Positions 49,669 through 58,205 of a stretch of 64,000 bases of DNA are shown piece after piece. This stretch comes from Enemella evansiae. Lineage in GTDB: Bacteria > Pseudomonadota > Alphaproteobacteria > Rhodobacterales > Rhodobacteraceae. The notes under the pieces were generated by a model. That model worked only from the letters and a program-made list of their open reading frames with translations, did not search any database and was not told where the DNA came from. How positions within the stretch are numbered: position 1 is the first letter of the stretch; each line of letters opens with the position of its first letter. The stretch is from contig JAFKDC010000009.1 of NCBI GenBank assembly GCA_017255395.1, forward strand, positions 124,001 through 188,000. Direction: 5' to 3'. Made by a program: the position numbers and the translations under genes.

Positions 49669-50643
49669 TTATTCGACGGCTTCGATGGATTGCAGGACGT
49701 CGGTCGCGCCCAGTTCCTCGGCATAGGCGGCCTTGACCGGCGCGGCGAGTTCCAGAAGCATGTCGCGTTCTGTGAACTCGTGGGTCTTCAGGAGGCCCGC
49801 CTCTTCCATCGCCTTCAGCTTCTCGCTGTCCTGACCGCTTTCGACGTCGCGGCCCAGCTTGCCGCCGGCCTTGCCGGCCTGAAGCACGCAGTCCTGTTCC
49901 TCGGGGGTCAGGCGCTCGAAGGTGGCGTTCGAGAAGGCGATGGGGCGCACGGTGATCGCGTGCTTGGTCAGCGCGATCTCGGGGCCGACCTCGTAGAACT
50001 TCATCTGTTCGATGCCCGCCGCCTCGTTCTCGGCCGCGTCGATCACGCCGGTCTGGATGGCGTTGTAGACCTCGTCATAGGCGATGACCGAAGGCGCGGC
50101 CTTGATGGCCTCGAAGATGCGCGTCTGGATCGGGGCGCCCATGACCCGCATCGGCAGGCCTTCCAGTTCCGCCATGGTGGTGACGGGCTTGTTGACGATC
50201 AGGTTGCGCGTGCCGCCACCGGCGTAGCCGATCAGCCGCACGTTGGCCTTGTCCAGCACGTCCTCGGCCAGCGGCGCCAGCGCGTCCTGCTCCATCACCG
50301 CGTTCCAGTGATCGAGATCCCGGAACAGGAAGGGCATGTCCATCAGCGGCGCCTTCTGGCTGAAGGTCGACATGTGCGAGGGGCTGACGACGCCGTAATC
50401 TACGGCGATGCCCTGGCTCATGTTCTCGAAGTAATCCTTTTCGAGGCCAAGCTCGGAGTTCAGGTGAAGCTCGAAGGTCAGCGACCCGCCCGAGCATTCG
50501 CCCGCGACCCGTTCGAATTCGCGCAGGGCCTTGGTGAAGGCGTGGTTCTCGTCGAACTGGACCGCGCCGACCAGCTCGGTTGCACCGGCGGACGTCCCCG
50601 CGAGCAGCGCGGCGCAGGTCGCCGCAGCAGTCAATGTCTTCAT
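49669..50643 (-). CDS. dctP: TRAP transporter solute-binding protein DctP, system 1
   Basis: Periplasmic binding protein of 324 residues. The signal peptide is MKTLTAAATCAALLAGTSAGA. The mature protein has the DctP-family core: GAVQFDENHAFTKALREFE, FLFRDLDHWNAVM, LIGYAGGGTRNLIVNKPV, the carboxylate-binding Arg region LEGLPMRVMGAPI, and EVYNAIQTGVIDAAENE. The carboxylate ligand is not readable; the divergent SDR gene hints at a sugar acid. GGGAGGAAAT lies before the start. Confidence 0.94.
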   Translation of the reverse strand: MKTLTAAATCAALLAGTSAGATELVGAVQFDENHAFTKALREFERVAGECSGGSLTFELHLNSELGLEKDYFENMSQGIAVDYGVVSPSHMSTFSQKAPLMDMPFLFRDLDHWNAVMEQDALAPLAEDVLDKANVRLIGYAGGGTRNLIVNKPVTTMAELEGLPMRVMGAPIQTRIFEAIKAAPSVIAYDEVYNAIQTGVIDAAENEAAGIEQMKFYEVGPEIALTKHAITVRPIAFSNATFERLTPEEQDCVLQAGKAGGKLGRDVESGQDSEKLKAMEEAGLLKTHEFTERDMLLELAAPVKAAYAEELGATDVLQSIEAVE

Positions 50644-50775
50644 GATTTCCTCCCTTGTCCGGCGTTTACGGTCCCGGACTGTTTTCTAGTATGGTAGCAA
50701 ATCGGACAGTCGTGCAACAGTTCCCTGCATGTCGTCTAAAAACCTGCCCATGCGGGCAGACAAGGGAGAGAGAAA

Positions 50776-51558
50776 TTGACCAGACAATACGGAACCCTGC
50801 CGGACCTCGCCGGCAAACGCGTCCTGATCACCGGGGCCTCGACGGGCATCGGGGCGGCGCTGGCGCGCGCTTTCGGGGCGCAGGGCGCCAAGGTGGCGGT
50901 GCATTACAACGCCAGCAAGGAGGCGGCAGAGGCGGTGGTCGCCGATATCGAGGCGGCGGGCGGCTTTGCCGTCGCGATCCGCGCCGATGCCTCGGACAGC
51001 GCGGCGCTGGCGGCGGCGGTCGAAGAGGCGGCCACGGCGCTTGGCGGGCTGGACGGGCTGATCAGCAACGCGGGCGGCATGGTCAAGCGCGTGCCCTATG
51101 CCGAGGCGACGGACGAGGATTACGACCGCATCATGGACCTGAACGCCCGGTCCGTCCTTGTCGCCGCCAGGGCCGCGGTGCCGCATCTGAAGAAGCAGGG
51201 CGGCGGGTTCATCATCAACACCACCTCGATCGCGGCCCGCAACGGGGCAAGCGGCGGGGCGGGGCTGTACGGCTCGTCCAAGGCCTTTGTGTCGAACGTG
51301 ACGCGCGGCATGGCGAAAGAGTGGATCGGCGACGGCATCCGCGTCAACGCGGTGGCGCCGGGGGTGATCACCACGCCCTTCCACGAACGCTACTCGACCG
51401 AGGCCCAGATGGAGGCGATGCGCGCCACCATCCCGCAGGGCCGCCACGGGGTCGCCGAGGAATGCGTCGGCGCCTATCTCTTCCTCGCCTCCGAGGCGCT
51501 GTCGGGCTACATCATCGGCCAGACGCTGGAGGTCAACGGCGGGCAGCTGATGCCGTAA
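50776..51558 (+). CDS. Short-chain dehydrogenase/reductase divergent from TRAP system 1
   Basis: SDR of 260 residues with TGASTGIG (about residues 20-27), SNAGGMVKRV, catalytic Ser in TTSIAARNGASGG, LYGSSKAF (Tyr-x-x-x-Lys) and GYIIGQTLEVNGGQLMP at the end. The start is a TTG at 50776, supported by AAGGGAGAG just before it; no better ATG exists upstream. It lies 132 bases from dctP on the opposite strand, so a role on the transported carbohydrate acid is likely (KduD/gluconate-dehydrogenase-like enzymes have this size). The substrate is inferred. Confidence 0.9.
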   Translation: MTRQYGTLPDLAGKRVLITGASTGIGAALARAFGAQGAKVAVHYNASKEAAEAVVADIEAAGGFAVAIRADASDSAALAAAVEEAATALGGLDGLISNAGGMVKRVPYAEATDEDYDRIMDLNARSVLVAARAAVPHLKKQGGGFIINTTSIAARNGASGGAGLYGSSKAFVSNVTRGMAKEWIGDGIRVNAVAPGVITTPFHERYSTEAQMEAMRATIPQGRHGVAEECVGAYLFLASEALSGYIIGQTLEVNGGQLMP

Positions 51559-51639
51559 CCCGCCGGAGCGTTCGTCGCGCGGGCACCCGCCCGCCGACGG
51601 CGGCCTTGAGGGGGGCAGGGCGCGTTGCACAGCCTCGGT

Positions 51640-51658
51640 ACCCGCCTTTCGGGCGGGT
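51640..51658 (+). terminator. Hairpin after the SDR gene
   Basis: ACCCGCC-TTTCG-GGCGGGT, 82 bases after the SDR stop, in the 302-base non-coding gap 51559-51860. The gap also contains other GC-rich partial repeats, and at its far end a promoter for the next gene. No coding sequence is seen in it. Confidence 0.5.
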
Positions 51659-51794
51659 CTATGGTGCCTTGCCCGACCCGCGCCGGTGCTTGTGACCGGC
51701 CGGGTGCACCATGACGCCGGGGCAGGGGTGGCGCCCTGACCGCTGCGCGACAGAATTGTGACGCGCTGACCGCTTTCCCGTTTGGAGGGTGCGG

Positions 51795-51821
51795 TTGACG
51801 CAGGTATTCTGGCCATAGAAT
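51795..51821 (+). promoter_or_regulatory. Sigma-70-type promoter of the small lone gene
   Basis: TTGACG (51795-51800) and TAGAAT (51816-51821), each 5 of 6 to consensus, with a short 15-base spacer. It lies 40 bases before the ATG at 51861. Confidence 0.5.
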
Positions 51822-51860
51822 CGGACGCCACAAAGAGCGTCGCTATCGAGGGCCGAACAG

Positions 51861-52175
51861 ATGCATCCGTTGATCTACTCCTGCAAGCTTATGCAGACCC
51901 CCAGCGATCTGGGGCGCTTCCGGCTGTGTCCCGGTGACGATCTGGAAATCGGTCTGGACGACGATCATGTTGCCATGCTGGCGCGGCCCCGGACATGGGC
52001 CAGTCGCTTCGTCGGACGCGGGTTGCGCCCGGTCGGGCGGGTCGGCTCGGAACACGAGGCCAGTCTGCGGCCGCTGGTCGAAGAGGGACGCCACATGCGC
52101 GTGCGCGTGGTCAATGTCGATGGCTTCGTGGACAGGCCAGAAGCGATCACGATTTCCGTCTGGGTTCAGGGCTGA
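51861..52175 (+). CDS. Small protein of unknown function
   Basis: Open frame of 104 residues, MHPLIYSCKLMQTPSDLGRF at the start. I do not recognise it. It has no signal peptide or membrane segment. The pattern FRLCPGDDLEIGLDDDHVAM, then GRVGSEHEASLRPLVEEG, distantly recalls HIRAN-type small beta-rich domains, but that is weak. GAGGG lies nine bases before the start, a promoter-like element upstream, and a perfect terminator 224 bases after the stop, so it looks like a real single-gene unit. Third-position GC is high, like its neighbours. Confidence 0.6.
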   Translation: MHPLIYSCKLMQTPSDLGRFRLCPGDDLEIGLDDDHVAMLARPRTWASRFVGRGLRPVGRVGSEHEASLRPLVEEGRHMRVRVVNVDGFVDRPEAITISVWVQG

Positions 52176-52398
52176 TCAAGCCGTCCTGCGTGCCGCTCGG
52201 GCGGTTGCCCGGGCCGCAGACATGGTGACGCCATCCTGCACAGCGGGACATCCCGACAATCCGGACAAGGAGACGACGCCAGCCCGCGACGTCTGATGCC
52301 GCGCCTGAACCTGCCGGTTTGTGAGCGGCAACGCTGATCAGCCGGGGGCAGGGCTGGTCGTGACAGGCCACGCCGCAAGAGGCCGGGGCCGGAAACGG

Positions 52399-52430
52399 GC
52401 AACGCCGGGGCAAGCCACCCCGGCGTTGCT
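52399..52430 (+). terminator. Rho-independent terminator
   Basis: GCAACGCCGGGG (52399-52410) and CCCCGGCGTTGC (52418-52429) form a perfect 12-base stem with a seven-base loop, followed by TTTT on the plus strand. It ends the transcript from the small gene at 51861. The stretch 52176-52398 before it holds no gene I can support. Confidence 0.8.
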
Positions 52431-52490
52431 TTTGACGGACGGGCCGCTGATCGATGCGGCCTGGCATCGAAGAGATGGGTTTTTGCCGGG

Positions 52491-53354
52491 TCAGCTGCCT
52501 GGCGCTTGCAACATCCGGCTGACGAATTCTTCACCGCGGCCCGCGTCCACGCAGCGTGCCAGAACGCGGTGCGCCGCCCGTGCCAGTTCGGCATCGGTCC
52601 CCAGCGTTTCAACCGCGTAGCGCAGGTCCTTTTCGGCGTTGCGGATGGTGAACCGGCTGCCGTCGAAATCGCCTTTCAGCGCAGGACCTACTGCCTTTTC
52701 CAATGTACCGGACCGGGCGGCCCCGGTGCCCATAACGTCGAAGAGCGCCTGCCAGTCCACGCCAAGCCGGCGCGCGCCGGTATAGGCCTCGGCCAGAAGC
52801 GCCATGGTGCCCTGCGTGACGAGGTTGTTCATCAGCTTGGCGGTATGACCGGCGCCGACATCGCCAAATCGGCGCACGATGCGCGAATATGCCGACACCA
52901 CCGCCGAGACCCGGTCGAAGTCCGTCGCGGGGCATCCCACCAGAGAGGCCAGTTCACCGGCCTCGGCCTGCGCCGGGCCGCCGGTCACCGGCGCGTCGGC
53001 GAAGACCGCCCCCCGCGCCGCAACCTGCGCGGCGACGCGTCGGGTTACCGCCGGGTCAGAGGTCGTGGCGTCGATCCACAGCCTGCCCGCTGTCAGCGTG
53101 GGCAGGATCTTGTCGGCGCAGGCCTCGATGGCGGGGCCATCGGGCAGGCAGGTCAGGATCACCCCGACCGAACCGGCCAGTTCGGCAGCCGATCCGGCCT
53201 CTTCGGCGCCGTCGGCGATCAGGCAGTCGATCACCCTGCGGCTGCGGTGCGGCAGGATCCGCACTCGGTGCCCCGCGCGGAGCAGGCAGGCGGCCATGCC
53301 GCCGCCCATCATCCCGGCGCCGATGACGCCGATCGCGGGTTTCGGGCCACTCAT
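52491..53354 (-). CDS. 3-hydroxyisobutyrate dehydrogenase-family protein
   Basis: NAD(P)-dependent beta-hydroxyacid dehydrogenase of 287 residues. The Rossmann motif is IGVIGAGMMGGGMA (residues 8-21); the substrate-loop DAPVTGGPAQAEAG matches the family DAPVSGG motif; the catalytic lysine is in GHTAKLMNNL. Close family members include tartronate semialdehyde reductase and L-threonate dehydrogenase (LtnD). It is the last gene of the TRAP-2 operon with a PdxA-family enzyme, a combination known from four-carbon acid-sugar (threonate/erythronate) catabolism. A threonate-type substrate is therefore plausible; the kinase of that pathway is not in the window. Confidence 0.88.
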   Translation of the reverse strand: MSGPKPAIGVIGAGMMGGGMAACLLRAGHRVRILPHRSRRVIDCLIADGAEEAGSAAELAGSVGVILTCLPDGPAIEACADKILPTLTAGRLWIDATTSDPAVTRRVAAQVAARGAVFADAPVTGGPAQAEAGELASLVGCPATDFDRVSAVVSAYSRIVRRFGDVGAGHTAKLMNNLVTQGTMALLAEAYTGARRLGVDWQALFDVMGTGAARSGTLEKAVGPALKGDFDGSRFTIRNAEKDLRYAVETLGTDAELARAAHRVLARCVDAGRGEEFVSRMLQAPGS

Positions 53355-53378
53355 CGGCCCGAAACCCGGCGGTGCGTG

Positions 53379-54665
53379 TTACGGACCATAGAACACATCC
53401 ACCAGCGACAGCGACACCGCAGGCACGTAGGTGACCAGCAGCAATACCAGCACCAGGACGCCGATGAAGGGCAGGTTGGTGCGCGTCGTGCTCCAGACAT
53501 CCGTCTTGGCGATGGAGCAGGCGGTGACCAGAACGCTTGCCACCGGCGGGGTCTGCTGACCAAGCGCGATGTTGAGCGTCAGCAGGATGCCGAACTGGAT
53601 CGGGTCGATGCCCAGCTGGTTCACCAGCGGCATGAAGATCGGCACCGTCAGGATGATCGCCGCCGCCCCGTGCAGGACCATGCCCACGAACAGCAGGAAG
53701 ACGTTGATGATCATCAGCACCGCAAAGGGGTTCGTGGTGATCCCGGTGATCCCCTGCGCCAGCCGCTGCGGCAGCTCGGTTTCCGTCAGGTAGAGACCCA
53801 GCACCGCCGAGGACGCCACCAGCAGCATGACAACCGCCGTCTGGTTCACCCCGTCGACCAGCGCATGGTACAGCTTGCCGAAGCTCAGTTCGCGGTAGAT
53901 GAAGCCGCCGATCAGCAGCGCCGCCAGCACCGCAAGGCCCGCGCCCTCGGTCGCGGTCACGACGCCGCCGAAGATGCCGCCCAGGATGAGGACCGGCAGG
54001 ATCAGCGCCCAGATCGCGTCTTTGGTCGCCGTCCACAGGCGGCACAGGCTGAAGCCATCCTCGCGGGGCAGGTCGTAGCGCACGGCAAAGTAATAGCTGA
54101 GCGCCATGAGCAGAAACGCCCCAAGCAGCCCCGGCACGATGCCCGCCACGAAGAGCTTCACGATCGAGGTGTCCGACAGCGCGCCGTAGAGGATCATCGG
54201 GATCGAGGGCGGAATGATGATCGCCAGCGACGCGGTCGACGAGGTCAGCGCCGCGGCGAAGCGGGGCGAATAGCCCTTTTTCTTCATCGCCGGGATCAGC
54301 ACCGATCCGGTCGCCGCCACATCGGCCACGGCCGAGCCCGAGATTTCCGCGAAGAACAGCGACACGCCCACGTTGACCATGGCCAGCCCGCCGCGCACGA
54401 AGCCGATGAGCGCCGAGACGAAGGTGATCAACCGGGCCGAGATGCCGCCGGTGTTCATCAGCGCGCCCGCCAGGATGAAAAGCGGGATGGCGATCAGCGG
54501 AAAGCTGGTGGCGCCATCGTACAGCGAAAGCGCCGCGTTCAGAAAACCGAGGTGCCCGTTCAGGATGAACACGCCCATCAGCGCGGACCCGAGGATCGCC
54601 ACCGCAATGGGCACGCCGATGCCGATCATCAGGAACATCGACAGAAGGATCAGTGCCTCGGTCAT
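53379..54665 (-). CDS. dctM: TRAP transporter large permease DctM, system 2
   Basis: Membrane protein of 428 residues with about 12 hydrophobic segments. Motifs include FPLIAIPLFILAGALMNTGGIS, FFAEISGSAVADVAATGSVLIPAMKKKGY and IPPSIPMILYGAL, and late GQQTPPVASVLVTAC. The ATG overlaps the dctQ stop (ATGA). It is a different subfamily from system 1, with a different central segment. It drives solute uptake with the dctP2 and dctQ2 products. Confidence 0.95.
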   Translation of the reverse strand: MTEALILLSMFLMIGIGVPIAVAILGSALMGVFILNGHLGFLNAALSLYDGATSFPLIAIPLFILAGALMNTGGISARLITFVSALIGFVRGGLAMVNVGVSLFFAEISGSAVADVAATGSVLIPAMKKKGYSPRFAAALTSSTASLAIIIPPSIPMILYGALSDTSIVKLFVAGIVPGLLGAFLLMALSYYFAVRYDLPREDGFSLCRLWTATKDAIWALILPVLILGGIFGGVVTATEGAGLAVLAALLIGGFIYRELSFGKLYHALVDGVNQTAVVMLLVASSAVLGLYLTETELPQRLAQGITGITTNPFAVLMIINVFLLFVGMVLHGAAAIILTVPIFMPLVNQLGIDPIQFGILLTLNIALGQQTPPVASVLVTACSIAKTDVWSTTRTNLPFIGVLVLVLLLVTYVPAVSLSLVDVFYGP

Positions 54666-55228
54666 GTGTTGGACTCCGTGCCTGCGCGGGTGCGCGCCAG
54701 TTCCGCCTCTGCGCGGGCGATTTCATGCTGAATTTCGAGGGTTTCCGGGTCGATGCCGGACCGGACCTCGGCCATGCGGCCGGGCAGGGTGAGGGCACGG
54801 CCCAAGAGGATCAGCGCCGCGCTGACCGGCAGGATGCCCTGCACGACGCTGCGCGGGACAAACCGCAATGTTGTCATGGTTTCGTTGCCGAAGATGCTGA
54901 GGATCGTCCAGCCGGCCCAGAGCGTGACGGCGAAGATGGCGAAGAAGATCGCCTCGACCAGCCAGAACAGGGCGATGCGCCCGGGCAGGGGCAAGCCGAA
55001 CATCAGCCCGTTGAAGCCCAGATGCGCATTGCGCAGCACGGCCAGCGCCGCGCCGGTGAAGGTGATCCAGGCCAGCAGCAGTACGGCGACCTCGTCGTAC
55101 CAGATCAGAGAATTGCCCGAATAGCGAAAGCCGACGGCCAGCAGCACGATGATGGCAAGGATGACGATCAGCGTGACGGTGAAGAGTTGCAGGAAGAGGT
55201 CGAGCCAATGAATGACGCGGTCGAGCAT
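54662..55228 (-). CDS. dctQ: TRAP transporter small permease DctQ, system 2
   Basis: Membrane protein of 188 residues with four hydrophobic helices (FLQLFTVTLIVILAIIVLLA, then WYDEVAVLLLAWITFTGAAL). I use the ATG at 55228 (MLDRVIHWLDLF); a TTG at 55249 in frame has no ribosome site. After the fourth helix comes a charged tail (EIARAEAELARTRAG) that looks helical. The stop overlaps dctM. Confidence 0.9.
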   Translation of the reverse strand: MLDRVIHWLDLFLQLFTVTLIVILAIIVLLAVGFRYSGNSLIWYDEVAVLLLAWITFTGAALAVLRNAHLGFNGLMFGLPLPGRIALFWLVEAIFFAIFAVTLWAGWTILSIFGNETMTTLRFVPRSVVQGILPVSAALILLGRALTLPGRMAEVRSGIDPETLEIQHEIARAEAELARTRAGTESNT

Positions 55229-55266
55229 TGAACGGTCCCGGTTGGACAAGGGGTCAGGATGGGAAT

Positions 55267-55294
55267 GGGGCGCATCGCAACGGCGATGCGCCCC
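55267..55294 (-). repeat. Intercistronic hairpin after dctP of TRAP system 2
   Basis: Perfect 12-base stem GGGGCGCATCGC (55267-55278) and GCGATGCGCCCC (55283-55294) with loop AACG, between dctP and dctQ, 17 bases after the dctP stop. It is among the strongest structures in the window. Confidence 0.65.
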
Positions 55295-55311
55295 GTCTGG
55301 ATCGGATCAGA

Positions 55312-56295
55312 TCACGAGTCGCCGTCGGCCAGCGACATCACCTGGTCGATCATCGCCTGGCCGTCTTCGACCTCTTCCGCGAATTTTTCATACAGCGGCG
55401 CAGAGGCTTCGACGAAGGCGGCGCGGTCGGCCGTATTGACCTCCATCCCGCTTGCCTTGAGCTTTTCCAGAAGCGCGCCGTCCTGCTCGGCGCCCTGCTC
55501 GCGGGCCCAGAGCGCGACTTCCTGCGCGGTCTCGGTCAGCACCTGCTGGATTTCCGGGTCGAGCCGCTCGAAGGCTGCCACGCCCACGGTCGGGTAGGCC
55601 GGGGAATAGACGTGGCCCGACATCGACAGGTACTTCTGCACCTCGTTCAGCTTGCCCCCGGCGATATTGGTCAGCGGGTTTTCCTGCCCGTCGATCACGC
55701 CGGTCTGAAGCGCCACGAAGACCTCGGAAAAGGACATCGGTGTCGGGTTGGCGCCGTATTCGCTGAACATGGCCACACGCCAGGACGAATTCGGCGTGCG
55801 AATCTTCAGCCCTTCGAGATCGGCGGGCGTGTTGACCGGCCGTTCGTTGTTGGTGATCTGGCGAAAGCCGTTCTCCCAGACGGCCAGCGGGCGATAGCCC
55901 TGCGCCTCGGCGGCGGGCACCAGAACATCCTTGAAGAAGGTCTCGTCGATGCGCGCCAGATGCTCGCGGTCGGCGACAAGGAACGGCAGGTCGAAGATCG
56001 CGAATTCCGGCGCGATCTCGGGCATGGTCGAAGAGGGCAGGGTCAGGTGCATGGTGCCCAGCTTGATCTTCTGGAGCATGTCCTTGTCCTTGCCCAGCTG
56101 CGAGCTGTCAAAGACCTTCACCACGGCGGTGTCGCCGAATTTCTCGTTGGCGCGGCGGGCAAATTCGCTTGCCGTTTGCTGCTGAAGCGAGCCGGTGGCC
56201 GCGCTGAGGCCGAAGATGATCTCTTCCTGTGCCGTTGCGGCACCGGACATCATGGCCAGCGTTGCGGCGCCGAAGAGTGCGCTCTTGAATTTCAT
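55312..56295 (-). CDS. dctP: TRAP transporter solute-binding protein DctP, system 2
   Basis: Periplasmic binding protein of 327 residues with signal peptide MKFKSALFGAATLAMMSGAATA. The mature protein has IIFGLSAATGSLQQQTASEF, FAIFDLPFLVADREHL, VWENGFRQITNNERPV and LEGLKIRTPNSSWR, with the conserved Arg that holds the carboxylate, then EVFVALQTGVIDGQENPLTNI. It is in one operon with pdxA-type (upstream) and dctQM plus a dehydrogenase (downstream). Confidence 0.95.
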   Translation of the reverse strand: MKFKSALFGAATLAMMSGAATAQEEIIFGLSAATGSLQQQTASEFARRANEKFGDTAVVKVFDSSQLGKDKDMLQKIKLGTMHLTLPSSTMPEIAPEFAIFDLPFLVADREHLARIDETFFKDVLVPAAEAQGYRPLAVWENGFRQITNNERPVNTPADLEGLKIRTPNSSWRVAMFSEYGANPTPMSFSEVFVALQTGVIDGQENPLTNIAGGKLNEVQKYLSMSGHVYSPAYPTVGVAAFERLDPEIQQVLTETAQEVALWAREQGAEQDGALLEKLKASGMEVNTADRAAFVEASAPLYEKFAEEVEDGQAMIDQVMSLADGDS

Positions 56296-56355
56296 TGGTT
56301 TTCCTCCCTCTGGTTGGTGGCGGCGGGTGCCGCCGGTCGAAGTGTCAGCTTGTGA

Positions 56356-57432
56356 TCAGCTGTTGAGTGCGTCCTCGCGCATTGGCCCGCGGAACAGGGC
56401 CGTCAGATCGGTCGGGGCTTCGGCTGCGCTGTTCCGCGGCGAGCGTCCGGCCAGCTTGCGGCCAAGCGCGACGGCGTTGAAGGTCGCGCCGGTATCGGCC
56501 AGGCCCTTGCCCGCGATGTCGTAGGCCGTGCCGTGGGCAGGGGTGACGATGGGGAAGGGGTAGCCCGCGATCAGCGTCACGCCACGGTCGAAGCCCATCA
56601 GTTTCATCGCGATCTGGCCCTGATCGTGATACATGGTCAGCACGGCGTCGAATTCACCCTTCAGCGCCCGCACGAAGACGGTGTCCGAGGGCACCGGACC
56701 GGTCACGGACATCTGCTGTTTCTGCGCGCGCTGCACGGCGGGCAGCAGAATGTCTTCGTCCTCTGTCCCGAAATTGCGCCCGTCGCCGGCATGGGGGTTC
56801 AGCGCCGCGACACCGATGCGGGGCCGTTCGAACCCGGCGCCTTCCATGGTCTCGATCGTCAGGCAAAGCGCCTGATAGATGCGGTCGGTGGTCAGAGTGT
56901 CGGCCACCTCGCGCAGCGGGATATGCGAGGTGACGCGCGCGTTCCAGACCTCGTCGAGCACGTTGAACTCGCGCCCGCCGCGGTCGGCGTCGATGGTTTC
57001 GGTGATAAAGCCGATCTCGTCCACGTAGTCGGACTTGGCCAGCCGCATCCCGTGCTTGTTGAACGGCGTGAAGAAGACCGACCCGGCAAGCCCGGCATTG
57101 GCCAGCCGCAGCGCCGCCGCGAAATTCTCCAGCGCCGCCGCGCCGGTCACGCGGCTGGATTCGCCCAGCGTCAGCGCGGCCGGGTCGCAATTGCCCATGT
57201 CCACCAGCACCGTGCCGTCCGGCAGCCCCTGCGCCGCCTCTTCGGGGGTGACAGTGGGCAGGTCGATGTCAAGCCCCGCGTGCTGCGCGCCCATGGCCAG
57301 CACGCGCGCATCTCCGATGACGATCATGTCCCCGCGATTGGCATCGGCATCGGCGATTACGCGGGCGCTGAGCTCGGGGCTGATCCCTCCGGCATCGCCG
57401 ATGGCGAAGGCAACTCGATGTTCGTGAATCAT
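56356..57432 (-). CDS. PdxA-family 4-phosphohydroxy-acid dehydrogenase (PdxA2-like)
   Basis: Enzyme of 358 residues of the 4-hydroxythreonine-4-phosphate dehydrogenase (PdxA) family. It shows AFAIGDAGGISPELSARVI at the start, the metal/phosphate region AALNPHAGDGRNFGTEDE, the histidine motif MYHDQGQIAMKLMGFDRGV and TPAHGTAYDIAGKG. The ATG at 57432 has GAGGAAA upstream; MRKY at 57444 is an alternative. It is first in a TRAP-2 operon, divergent from a GntR regulator and away from vitamin B6 genes, so a catabolic PdxA2-type role (threonate/erythronate 4-phosphate oxidation) is more likely than pyridoxal synthesis. Confidence 0.88.
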   Translation of the reverse strand: MIHEHRVAFAIGDAGGISPELSARVIADADANRGDMIVIGDARVLAMGAQHAGLDIDLPTVTPEEAAQGLPDGTVLVDMGNCDPAALTLGESSRVTGAAALENFAAALRLANAGLAGSVFFTPFNKHGMRLAKSDYVDEIGFITETIDADRGGREFNVLDEVWNARVTSHIPLREVADTLTTDRIYQALCLTIETMEGAGFERPRIGVAALNPHAGDGRNFGTEDEDILLPAVQRAQKQQMSVTGPVPSDTVFVRALKGEFDAVLTMYHDQGQIAMKLMGFDRGVTLIAGYPFPIVTPAHGTAYDIAGKGLADTGATFNAVALGRKLAGRSPRNSAAEAPTDLTALFRGPMREDALNS

Positions 57433-57446
57433 GTATTTCCTCATTT

Positions 57447-57461
57447 TGTATACGAAATACA
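57447..57461. promoter_or_regulatory. Probable GntR operator
   Basis: TGTAT-ACGAA-ATACA inverted repeat containing GTATAC, 15-29 bases before the pdxA-type start and about 70 before gntR. FCD-type GntR regulators commonly bind GTATAC-like sites. Confidence 0.55.
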
Positions 57462-57530
57462 TTGCATGCCCTCGCAGTGCAAGGCAAGAAGTTCTATAGT
57501 GTCCGTAAAAATGCAGCCGGGAGTGCAGGC

Positions 57531-58205
57531 ATGGAACATCTTGGCGTCGCGGCGGCCGGCCCTGTGGCGATTCGCAAGCAGACCCTTCACGATCAGGTGG
57601 CGAACCGAATTCGCGACCTGATCATCGAGGGCTATCTGGAACCGGGCAGCCGCATCGACGAGACGCGGCTGATCGAGCAGCTTGAGGTGTCGCGCACGCC
57701 GTTCCGCGAAGCCCTGCGCACGCTGGCCGCCGAGGGGCTGGTCATCATCCGTCCCTCACGCGGGGCGGTGGTGCGCAAGCTGACGGCGCAGGACGTGTTC
57801 TCGATGCTCGAAGTGCTCGGGCACCTGGAGAAACTCGCCGGGGTGCTGGCTTGCCAGCGGGCCAGCGACGACGAGATCACCTCGTTGATGACGTTGCACC
57901 ACGAGATGCTGGACCTCTACGAAAAGCGTGAGCGGCTGGCTTATTACAAGCTGAACCAGGCCTTCCATTCACGGTTGAGCGAACTGTCGGGAAACGAGAT
58001 CCTGTGCGACACGCAGCGCAACATTCAGGCGCGGCTGAAGCGGATTCGCTTCATCGGCAACCGCACCCCACCTCACTGGGCCGCCGCCGTGGCCGAGCAC
58101 GAACAGATGGCCGACGCGCTTCTGCGCCGGGACGGCGATGCCTTGGGCGAGGTCATGGCCAGGCACCTGATGAACACCTGGGACCGCGTCAAGGACAGCG
58201 TCTGA
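57531..58205 (+). CDS. GntR-family regulator with FCD domain
   Basis: Regulator of 224 residues from the ATG at 57531 (MEHLGVAAAGPVAIRKQTL). The winged helix is at about residues 18-80 (VANRIRDLIIEGYLEPGSRI, then LIEQLEVSRTPFREALRTLAAEGLV). The C-terminal FCD ligand domain has LMTLHHEMLDLYE, NQAFHSRLSELSGN and a His-bearing VAEHEQMADALLRRD that can bind a metal and a carboxylate. Divergent from the PdxA/TRAP-2 operon, it is its likely repressor, released by the transported acid. Confidence 0.92.
   Translation: MEHLGVAAAGPVAIRKQTLHDQVANRIRDLIIEGYLEPGSRIDETRLIEQLEVSRTPFREALRTLAAEGLVIIRPSRGAVVRKLTAQDVFSMLEVLGHLEKLAGVLACQRASDDEITSLMTLHHEMLDLYEKRERLAYYKLNQAFHSRLSELSGNEILCDTQRNIQARLKRIRFIGNRTPPHWAAAVAEHEQMADALLRRDGDALGEVMARHLMNTWDRVKDSV

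Noticed and set aside
51559-51794. Riboswitch or structured RNA in the GC-rich gap after the SDR gene
   Set aside because: Several GGTGC/GCACC partial repeats are present, but they form no pattern I can match to a known riboswitch. Only the simple hairpin is reported.
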